From: Streptomyces sp. BV286
GTDB lineage: Bacteria > Actinomycetota > Actinomycetes > Streptomycetales > Streptomycetaceae
Reading direction: 5' to 3'
Assembly: GCF_019090165.1 (NCBI RefSeq)
Contig: NZ_JAHRIB010000142.1
Span: 23,850 to 87,849 of the forward strand
DNA length: 64,000 nt
Shown here: one piece after another, positions 58,097 to 64,000 of the stretch
Layout of the letters: each line of letters opens with the position of its first letter
Numbering within the stretch: position 1 is the stretch's first letter
Program-made: the position numbers and the translations under genes
Notes under the pieces: model-generated
The model's input: only the letters and a program-made list of their open reading frames with translations
The model's database searches: none
Told to the model about the DNA's origin: nothing

Positions 58097-58258
58097 ATGC
58101 ACATGCCGGGAAAGACAGTTGCCTGCTCGCGCGCCGACGTCCGCGACACCAACCACACCTGCGGAGACAAGATCCCCGAGGGACGGATGTCCGACTGGGA
58201 GGCGCACCAGGGGCCGCATGCCCAGATACGCGAAACGGCCACGGCCCTGGGCCGTTGA
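58097..58258 (+). CDS. possible 53-residue protein
   Basis: A short frame MHMPGKTVACSRADVR ... RETATALGR with streptomycete-like third-position bias and two cysteines. GGGGG lies 6 nt before the ATG at 58103, so the start may be 58103 rather than 58097. Nothing in it is recognisable. It ends 11 bp before the perfect palindrome at 58269. Confidence 0.3.
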   Translation: MHMPGKTVACSRADVRDTNHTCGDKIPEGRMSDWEAHQGPHAQIRETATALGR

Positions 58259-58268
58259 ACCCAGGCTC

Positions 58269-58284
58269 CACGGTTCGAACCGTG
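58269..58284. promoter_or_regulatory. perfect 16-bp palindrome, candidate operator
   Basis: CACGGTTCGAACCGTG is a perfect palindrome 97 bp upstream of the amidase gene and just after the small frame. A GTTCGAAC-like core repeats as AGTTCGAACCC at 58294-58304. It may be an operator of the amidase gene. It resembles a tRNA T-arm at first sight but lacks any tRNA around it. Confidence 0.45.
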
Positions 58285-58380
58285 TCCACTGCAAGTTCGA
58301 ACCCACGCCCCCCTCGCGCCTCGCATTCCGTCGAGTCCCGTCGCACGTCACATCTGCCCGCCCACCCCGAGAGGACCCTC

Positions 58381-58992
58381 ATGGACCGAGCCACGTACCT
58401 GCCCGCCTCCCTGCCCAGCAGGCGGCGTCTGCTCCAGAGTGCGGCCCTCGCCACGCTCTCCACCGCCTTACTCCCCAGCACCCGGGCGGGTGCCGAACCC
58501 CAGGGGCTCGACCACCCGCGGGCCGAGTGGTCCCCAGCGAGCAAGTCCAACTACACGGTGGCCAAGCGCCCGACGAGCCACCCCGTCGACTTCGTGATCA
58601 TCCATGTGACGCAGGCGACCTACTCGAACACCCTGGCCATCTTCCAGAACCCGAGGAAGCAGGTGTCCGCGCACTACGTGGTCAGGTCCGCCGACGGCCA
58701 CATCACGCAGATGGTGCGCGAGCGCGACGTCGCCTGGCACGCGGGCAACTGGGACTACAACACCCGCAGCATCGGAATCGAGCACGAGGGCTGGGTGGAC
58801 AGGCCCGCGTATTTCACCAAGGCCCTGTACGAGGAGTCGGCGAGGCTCACCGCGGCGATCTGCGCCAAGTACTCGATCCCCAAGGACCGCTCGCACATTC
58901 TCGCCCACTACGAAGTGCCCGGCAGTGACCACACCGACCCGGGTCCGAACTGGGACTGGACGCGCTACATGAGACTGGTCGACGCCGCCTGA
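58381..58992 (+). CDS. secreted N-acetylmuramoyl-L-alanine amidase (Amidase_2)
   Basis: A 203-residue cell-wall hydrolase. A twin-arginine-type signal (SRRRLLQSAALATLSTALLP, about 12-31) precedes the zinc amidase domain. HPVDFVIIHVTQATY near 67 has the first zinc histidine, VRERDVAWHAGNWDYNTRSI near 112 the second motif, and HILAHYEVPGSDHTDPGPNW near 174 the remaining zinc residue and catalytic region. It cleaves the bond between muramic acid and L-alanine. No cell-wall-binding domain is attached. The ATG at 58381 begins the signal; the in-frame part upstream is not coding-like. Confidence 0.92.
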   Translation: MDRATYLPASLPSRRRLLQSAALATLSTALLPSTRAGAEPQGLDHPRAEWSPASKSNYTVAKRPTSHPVDFVIIHVTQATYSNTLAIFQNPRKQVSAHYVVRSADGHITQMVRERDVAWHAGNWDYNTRSIGIEHEGWVDRPAYFTKALYEESARLTAAICAKYSIPKDRSHILAHYEVPGSDHTDPGPNWDWTRYMRLVDAA

Positions 58993-59140
58993 CCAACGGA
59001 CAGTCCAGCGCTGACAGCGGTGACTGCGGTGACAGCGATGGCCGAAGTGGGAGAGACCCGAATGGGCCATAGCCGTCGCAAGGCTGGACGGACCAGGGTC
59101 AGGGCGACAACGCTTGTCCGCGTCCGCCACGAGAGTGACG

Positions 59141-60469
59141 ATGAACCCAGCCGCGTCGCGTCCATTGTCAACGCCTTCCGGGGAGGCCGAGTTGACCGAT
59201 CCATGGGTGGCCCTGAATCCGGGTGCGGATCCTGTCGAGCGGGTGCGCGTCCTGCGCCGCGCCCACGAGACGTTCACCGAGGTGGGCACGGTGCCCCGGC
59301 CGGTGCGGCCCGTTGTGGCGGAGTCGTGGCGGCGCTCGGCACGGGCGGGGGTCGGGCCGGAGGGTTCCGCGTATGTCGAGCTCACCGACGGAGACCTCGG
59401 GTCGTACCGGGCGGAACACCCGTTGGCCATGGTCATGCCGCTCTTCCGGGAACTCATGGGCACATTCGCATCGGACGGCGAGCATCTCCTCGCGGTGTGC
59501 GACGCGCAGGGCCGTCTCCTGTGGGTGGAGGGGCACCCCGGCACGCGGCAGAAGGCGGACGGTATGAACTTCGTGCCGGGCGCCCGGTGGGCGGAGTCGG
59601 CGATGGGCACGAACGCTCCGGGTACGGCGGTCGCGCTCGACCGGCCGGTGCAGGTGTTCGCCGCCGAGCACTTCATCCGGCGCGTGCAGCCGTGGACGTG
59701 TGCGGCGGCTCCGGTGCACGATCCGCGCACGGGCCGGCTGCTCGGCGCCGTCGACATCACCGGCGGGGACGGGCTCGCGCATCCGCACAGTCTGGGTTTC
59801 GTGCAGGCCGTGGCGCGCGCGGCGGAGTCCCAGCTGGCACTGCTCACTCCGGCGCCGGCCGCCACCGACGCCCTGCAGCTCACGGCACTGGGCCGGAATG
59901 AGGCACTGCTCGTGGCGAGTGGCCGCAAGCTGCGTCTGAGCCGCAGACACAGCGAGCTCCTGGTGCTGCTGTCCCGGCGTCCAGACGGCCTGACCGGCGA
60001 CGAACTGCTGTGCGCACTGTATGAGGACGAATCGGTGACACCGGTGACACTGCGCGCCGAACTGGCACGCCTGCGTCGCCTCCTCGGGCCGGGGGTGCTG
60101 GGCTCGCGGCCCTACCGGCTCGCGGTACCGGTCGAGTCCGATGTCGCGGTCGTGGAGCGCAGGCTCGGCGTCGGCGCGGTCACGGCGGCCGTGGCCGCTT
60201 ACGCGGGTCCGTTGTTGCCCGGATCGCAGGCCCCGGCGGTGGTGCGGCTGCGCAGACGGCTGGCCGACGGACTGCGTGCTGCCCTCGTCTCGGGCCGTGA
60301 CCCCGATCTGCTGGCGGACTGGGTACAGGCGTCGTGGGGCGAGGACGACCTCGCTGCGTGGAGAGCGCTGGCCACCGCCCGACCGACGGCTGCGGTACAG
60401 GCGCGACTGGCCGAGCTGGAGGCCGAGCAGTCCGCTTCTGTCAGGAGGGCAGGACACGCAAGACACTGA
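59141..60469 (+). CDS. GAF-domain transcriptional regulator
   Basis: A 442-residue AcoR-like regulator lacking a sigma-54 AAA domain. The N-terminal part has PVVAESWRRSARAGV (about 57-71) and the GAF domain follows (about 80-230, with GARWAESAMGTNAPGTAVAL near 147 and GAVDITGG near 201). The C-terminal winged-helix-like part has LRLSRRHSELLVLLSRRPDG near 263 and TLRAELARLRRLLGP near 301. Actinobacteria commonly place such a gene before an aldehyde dehydrogenase, as here. It probably controls the downstream gene in response to alcohol or aldehyde. The ATG follows GAGAGTGACG; a TTG 27 bp earlier is the alternative start. Confidence 0.85.
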   Translation: MNPAASRPLSTPSGEAELTDPWVALNPGADPVERVRVLRRAHETFTEVGTVPRPVRPVVAESWRRSARAGVGPEGSAYVELTDGDLGSYRAEHPLAMVMPLFRELMGTFASDGEHLLAVCDAQGRLLWVEGHPGTRQKADGMNFVPGARWAESAMGTNAPGTAVALDRPVQVFAAEHFIRRVQPWTCAAAPVHDPRTGRLLGAVDITGGDGLAHPHSLGFVQAVARAAESQLALLTPAPAATDALQLTALGRNEALLVASGRKLRLSRRHSELLVLLSRRPDGLTGDELLCALYEDESVTPVTLRAELARLRRLLGPGVLGSRPYRLAVPVESDVAVVERRLGVGAVTAAVAAYAGPLLPGSQAPAVVRLRRRLADGLRAALVSGRDPDLLADWVQASWGEDDLAAWRALATARPTAAVQARLAELEAEQSASVRRAGHARH

Positions 60470-60530
60470 CGGCAGAGGGCAGGGCTCGACTCGTCCCGGC
60501 GCGGTCGGCTCGCTTCGGTCACATGGCCCG

Positions 60531-60570
60531 CACGGCTGCACGGCTGCACGGCTGCACGGCTGCACGGCTG
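60531..60570. repeat. octamer tandem repeat CACGGCTG, five copies
   Basis: Five perfect tandem copies of CACGGCTG lie 90-130 bp upstream of the aldehyde dehydrogenase start, between it and the GAF regulator. An 8-bp unit changes helical spacing by about three quarters of a turn per copy, so copy number could tune a promoter or operator. No coding frame covers it. Confidence 0.9.
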
Positions 60571-60659
60571 CCACGCAACGTACCTGCAACCTCTTCGTCC
60601 CTACGCTCGCGGCGAGAGCTGTCCAACGGCGGGCGGCACTTTCTCGGGAGGCAGAGCAC

Positions 60660-62183
60660 ATGACCCGATACGCAGCGCCCGGTACCGACGGCGCGATCGT
60701 CTCCTACCAGTCCCGGTACGACCACTTCATCGGCGGAGAGTACGTGGAGCCCGCCCAGGGGCAGTACTTCGAGAACCCGAGTCCGGTGAACGGGCAGCCG
60801 TTCACGGAGATCGCGCGAGGAACGGCCGCGGACGTGGAGCGCGCGCTGGACGCGGCGCACGCCGCCGCCCCCGCCTGGGGCCGCACCTCGGTGACTGCGC
60901 GGGCCGACATCCTCCTCAAGGTCGCCGACCGGATGGAGGCAAACCTGGAGCAGCTCGCTGTCGCGGAGACCTGGGAGAACGGCAAGCCGGTCCGGGAGAC
61001 CCTGGCCGCCGACATCCCCCTCGCCATCGACCACTTCCGCTACTTCGCGGGAGCGATCCGCGCGCAGGAGGGGTCGCTCGGCGAGATCGACGACGACACG
61101 GTGGCGTATCACTTCCACGAGCCGCTGGGCGTCGTGGCGCAGATCATCCCGTGGAACTTCCCGATCCTGATGGCGGTGTGGAAGTTGGCACCGGCGCTCG
61201 CGGCGGGCAACGCCGTCGTCATCAAACCCGCCGAGCAGACCCCGGCGTCGATCCACTACTGGATGAGTCTGGTGGCGGACCTGCTGCCGCCGGGTGTCGT
61301 CAACATCGTCAACGGCTTCGGCGTCGAGGCGGGCAAGCCCCTCGCGTCCAGCCCACGGGTCGCGAAGGTCGCCTTCACCGGCGAAACCACGACGGGGCGG
61401 CTGATCATGCAGTACGCCTCGGAGAACATCAAGCCGGTCACGCTGGAGCTGGGTGGCAAGTCGCCGAACATCTTCTTCGACGACGTGTGGGCGCAGGACG
61501 ACGACTTCCGGGACAAGGCGCTCGAAGGTTTCACGATGTTCGCGCTCAACCAGGGCGAGGTGTGCACCTGTCCGTCCCGGGCGCTCGTCCAGCAGGGTCA
61601 CTACGACGAGTTCCTCGACGCGGCGGTCGCCCGCACCGAGCTGATCAAGCCCGGCCATCCGCTCGACACCGAGACGATGATCGGCGCCCAGGCCTCCAAC
61701 GACCAGTTGGAGAAGATCCTCTCCTACCTGGACATCGGCCAGCAGGAGGGCGCCAAGGTACTGACGGGCGGTCACCGTATCGAGTACGACGGCGAGCTGG
61801 CGGGCGGTTACTACGTCCAGCCGACGATCTTCCAGGGAGACAACCGGATGCGGATCTTCCAGGAGGAGATCTTCGGTCCCGTCGTGTCCGTCACGTCGTT
61901 CACGGACTTCGACGACGCCATCAGGATCGCCAACGACACGCTGTACGGACTCGGGGCCGGAGTGTGGACGCGGGACAGCAACACGGCGTACCGCGCGGGA
62001 CGTTCGATCCAGGCGGGCCGGGTGTGGACGAACTGTTATCACGCGTACCCGGCCCACGCGGCGTTCGGCGGCTACAAGCAGTCCGGCATCGGACGTGAGA
62101 ACCACAAGATGATGCTGGAGCACTACCAGCAGACGAAGAACCTTCTTGTTTCCTACAGTCCGAAGAAGCTTGGGTTCTTCTAG
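60660..62183 (+). CDS. NAD(P)-dependent aldehyde dehydrogenase
   Basis: A 507-residue enzyme of the ExaC/AldA-type (acetaldehyde or related aldehydes). The NAD site is IIPWNFPILMAVWKLAPALA near 162, the general-base glutamate is in LELGGKSPN near 262, and the catalytic cysteine is in NQGEVCTCPSR near 302. The C-terminal signature SGIGRENHKMMLEHYQQTKN near 475 is complete. The ATG at 60660 follows GGGAGGCAGAGCAC. It follows the GAF regulator, with an octamer repeat in between, and ends before a strong terminator. Confidence 0.93.
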   Translation: MTRYAAPGTDGAIVSYQSRYDHFIGGEYVEPAQGQYFENPSPVNGQPFTEIARGTAADVERALDAAHAAAPAWGRTSVTARADILLKVADRMEANLEQLAVAETWENGKPVRETLAADIPLAIDHFRYFAGAIRAQEGSLGEIDDDTVAYHFHEPLGVVAQIIPWNFPILMAVWKLAPALAAGNAVVIKPAEQTPASIHYWMSLVADLLPPGVVNIVNGFGVEAGKPLASSPRVAKVAFTGETTTGRLIMQYASENIKPVTLELGGKSPNIFFDDVWAQDDDFRDKALEGFTMFALNQGEVCTCPSRALVQQGHYDEFLDAAVARTELIKPGHPLDTETMIGAQASNDQLEKILSYLDIGQQEGAKVLTGGHRIEYDGELAGGYYVQPTIFQGDNRMRIFQEEIFGPVVSVTSFTDFDDAIRIANDTLYGLGAGVWTRDSNTAYRAGRSIQAGRVWTNCYHAYPAHAAFGGYKQSGIGRENHKMMLEHYQQTKNLLVSYSPKKLGFF

Positions 62184-62194
62184 AGCCTCAAGCC

Positions 62195-62228
62195 GGTTGC
62201 CTGGAGACTCCGTCCACTCCAGGCAACC
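62195..62228 (+). terminator. strong terminator of the aldehyde dehydrogenase gene
   Basis: GGTTGCCTGGAG (62195-62206), a 10-nt loop and CTCCAGGCAACC (62217-62228) form a perfect 12-bp stem, 12 bp after the stop codon. No T-run follows, as is usual for Streptomyces. Confidence 0.85.
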
Positions 62229-62321
62229 TCTGGACCTGCGCCTCTCTCCGCGATCACCTCAGCACTTCAGCGCCTCGCGCCACGATTTCGGAACAGGCAG
62301 CCCCTACACAGGAGTTGGCCG

Positions 62322-62715
62322 CCTGTCCGGACGCGCCTGGGCCAGTCCGCGAGGCTGCTCGGCGTGAGTCCGGACACCGTCCGGCGGTGCGCGGACGCGG
62401 GCCGGGCGACGACCCGTGACGGCAAGGGCGGGAAACGGGTCGTCGACGGGGAGGATCTGGCCCCCTTCCGTGGAGCCGGCCGGGAGCGGCAGCGGTGAGG
62501 AGGGGGCCTCCAGCACCTCGGTGCGCAACGCCTTCCCCGGCATCGTCACCGCGGTCATGCTCGGTGGCGTGGCGGCACAGGTGGAGATCCAGGCGGGCCC
62601 GCACCGGCTGGTGTCCCTGCTGACGCGGGAGGCTGCGGAGGAGCCGAGCCTGGAGGTCGGGATGGAGGCCACCGCGCGGATGCGGTCGACGAACGTGCAC
62701 ATCGACCGGGCCTGA
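62322..62715 (+). pseudogene. frameshifted Mop (molybdopterin-binding) HTH regulator
   Basis: The 5' half codes a MerR-like helix-turn-helix with LGQSARLLGVSPDTVRRCAD and GKRVVDGEDLAPF, ending at a stop at 62496. The other half (in the +1 frame) has SVEPAGSGSGEEG and a complete Mop/TOBE domain, SVRNAFPGIVTAVMLGGVAA then VEIQAGPHRLVSLLTREA and STNVHIDRA. Joining the frames at about 62466-62468 by restoring two bases gives an intact HTH-Mop protein of about 130 residues as in other streptomycetes. No good start codon remains. The 2-nt deletion and missing start mark a recent pseudogene, though a sequencing error could give the first. Confidence 0.7.
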
Positions 62716-62749
62716 CCGATGCAGACCAGGTGGCGGTGGCCTCCGTGGC

Positions 62750-62900
62750 TCAATTGTTGACGGAGTAGAAGTGCGCGCCGGCACCGGCGAGGCTGCCGCC
62801 GTCGGCGATGAGGTACTCGTTGCGGATCGGGCGGCCCGCGAAACAGGACGGCGCCACGGTTCAGCGAGGGAAAGCGGGCAGCGGCGCGGTCTGCGTCCGG
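62750..62900 (-). pseudogene. gene-tail remnant upstream of recA
   Basis: On the minus strand the frame ending at 62750 reads RPIRNEYLIADGGSLAGAGA then HFYSVNN and stop, with strong codon bias. Upstream, past a 1-nt frameshift near 62835-62840, the other frame continues as PSLNRGAVLFRG. The rest of the gene is absent. The family is not recognised. Confidence 0.4.
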
Positions 62901-62937
62901 AGCGGTCCAGCGCGCGATCCGTCCCGCTCCCCTCTGT

Positions 62938-62965
62938 TTGGTACCTTTCACTGGACACGTAAATC
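62938..62965 (+). promoter_or_regulatory. recA: possible recA promoter
   Basis: TTGGTA (62938-62943) and TAAATC (62960-62965) are spaced by 16 bp, upstream of and touching the SOS box. The match to consensus is modest. Confidence 0.35.
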
Positions 62966-62978
62966 GATCGGATGTTCG
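62965..62978. promoter_or_regulatory. LexA (SOS) box of recA
   Basis: CGATCGGATGTTCG matches the actinobacterial SOS consensus CGAACNNNNGTTCG at all but one position, about 94 bp before the recA ATG and next to the possible -10. It points to DNA-damage induction through LexA. Confidence 0.7.
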
Positions 62979-63071
62979 TTTACTGGGATCTCCGAGACGT
63001 CCGTTGTCGGCAGTAGACGCTCACGTTCTCCGACGTGCGGCGTGCCACACAATCGGACCGGGTGAAAGCTC

Positions 63072-64000
63072 ATGGCAGGAACCGACCACGAGAAGGCGCT
63101 GGACACCGCGCTCGCACAGATCGAGCGGAAATTCGGCAAGGGTGCGGTGATGCGCCTCGGCGAGCGGCCGAACGAGCCCATCGAGGTCATCCCCACCGGG
63201 TCGACCGCACTCGACGTCGCACTCGGCGTCGGCGGCCTGCCGCGCGGCCGAGTGGTGGAGGTGTACGGCCCGGAGTCGTCCGGCAAGACGACCCTGACCC
63301 TGCACGCGGTGGCGAACGCGCAGAAGGCCGGCGGCCAGGTGGCCTTCGTGGACGCGGAGCACGCCCTCGACCCCGAGTACGCGAAGAAGCTCGGCGTCGA
63401 CATCGAGAACCTCATCCTGTCGCAGCCGGACAACGGCGAGCAGGCTCTGGAAATCGTGGACATGCTGATCCGCTCCGGCGCTCTCGACCTCATCGTCATC
63501 GACTCCGTCGCCGCCCTGGTGCCGCGCGCGGAGATCGAGGGCGAGATGGGCGACTCGCACGTGGGTCTGCAGGCCCGTCTGATGAGCCAGGCCCTGCGGA
63601 AGATCACCAGCGCGCTCAACCAGTCGAAGACCACCGCGATCTTCATCAACCAGCTCCGCGAGAAGATCGGCGTGATGTTCGGCTCGCCGGAGACCACGAC
63701 CGGTGGCCGGGCCCTGAAGTTCTACGCCTCGGTGCGGCTCGACATCCGTCGTATCGAGACCCTGAAGGACGGCACCGACGCGGTCGGCAACCGCACCCGT
63801 GTCAAGGTCGTCAAGAACAAGGTCGCACCGCCCTTCAAGCAGGCCGAGTTCGACATCCTCTACGGGCAGGGCATCAGCCGCGAGGGCGGCCTGATCGACA
63901 TGGGCGTGGAGAACGGCTTCGTCCGCAAGGCCGGCGCCTGGTACACGTACGAGGGCGACCAGCTCGGCCAGGGCAAGGAGAACGCGCGCAACTTCCTCAA
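63072..64000 (+). CDS. recA: recombinase RecA (5' part; runs off the window)
   Basis: The first 309 codons of RecA, the DNA-strand exchange and LexA co-protease protein. Walker A is GPESSGKT near 66-73, and LDLIVIDSVAALVPRAEIEG near 138 is the Walker B/L1 region. GGRALKFYASVRLDIRR near 212 follows loop L2. The sequence continues past 64000 without a stop, so the C-terminus and recX are outside. The ATG at 63072 follows GGGTGAAAGCTC. Codon use is typical of a highly expressed streptomycete gene. The SOS box upstream indicates LexA control. Confidence 0.98.
   Translation, partial: MAGTDHEKALDTALAQIERKFGKGAVMRLGERPNEPIEVIPTGSTALDVALGVGGLPRGRVVEVYGPESSGKTTLTLHAVANAQKAGGQVAFVDAEHALDPEYAKKLGVDIENLILSQPDNGEQALEIVDMLIRSGALDLIVIDSVAALVPRAEIEGEMGDSHVGLQARLMSQALRKITSALNQSKTTAIFINQLREKIGVMFGSPETTTGGRALKFYASVRLDIRRIETLKDGTDAVGNRTRVKVVKNKVAPPFKQAEFDILYGQGISREGGLIDMGVENGFVRKAGAWYTYEGDQLGQGKENARNFL

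Noticed and set aside
58269..58300. tRNA T-arm-like GGTTCGAACC
   Set aside because: The surrounding sequence forms no acceptor, D or anticodon stem; the 10-mer is the centre of a perfect palindrome.

Overview
The window is high-GC actinobacterial chromosome, almost certainly from a Streptomyces. The evidence is very strong G/C bias at third codon positions, frequent GTG starts, a conservon (cvn) operon, a DUF5709 protein, F420-type PPOX enzymes, a zinc-free L31 paralogue, and recA at the right edge. I saw no phage, insertion sequence, CRISPR array, rRNA or tRNA. It reads as ordinary chromosome with metabolic modules, plus a few decayed gene remnants between about 44.9 and 46.8 kb and between 62.3 and 62.9 kb.

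Layout, left to right. 1-164 is a regulatory fragment with an iron-box-like sequence and a perfect AT-rich inverted repeat. 165-4026 (minus) is paaABCDE, the phenylacetyl-CoA epoxidase operon, with a candidate PaaR-type operator upstream. 4159-7667 is a divergent copper module, a secreted His-rich protein and a CopA ATPase, with three CsoR-like boxes between them. 7889-12783 (minus) is a three-subunit molybdenum hydroxylase with its XdhC chaperone, divergent from a TetR regulator with two palindromic operators. 13834-14256 is YjbQ. 14560-17685 is a sulfonate-type ABC importer preceded by a 27-residue leader peptide and an attenuator-like hairpin. 17751-24123 holds a flavoprotein, a short MltG homologue, an ABC exporter divergent from a MarR regulator, and a DctA-type symporter.

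24267-30645 holds a PNGase-A-like secreted protein, an L,D-transpeptidase-like lipoprotein, and a two-gene heterodimeric ABC exporter. In that exporter the two nucleotide-binding domains have lost complementary motifs, leaving one canonical ATP site. 31345-36745 carries DUF5709, L31 type B, a membrane metal-dependent hydrolase family protein, a Ski2-like helicase with its TesB neighbour. 36749-44162 is a signalling block: a DUF6397-like protein, a stand-alone roadblock protein, a PPOX enzyme, the conservon cvnABCD, and an MHYT membrane sensor.

44342-53467 holds a methyltransferase, small conserved proteins, a fatty acid desaturase, and a SNF2 helicase/SWIM-protein operon. 53594-57709 is xylA/xylB/xylR. 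58381-62183 has an N-acetylmuramoyl-L-alanine amidase, a GAF regulator and an aldehyde dehydrogenase with an octamer tandem repeat upstream and a strong terminator downstream. The window ends in a frameshifted molybdopterin-binding (Mop) regulator, a minus-strand gene remnant, an SOS box and the 5' part of recA.

Functional threads are aromatic acid catabolism (paa), copper homeostasis, molybdenum enzymes, sulfur acquisition, cell-wall remodelling (MltG, L,D-transpeptidase, amidase), membrane-associated small-GTPase signalling, and xylose use. All calls come from reading the sequence; no database search was run.
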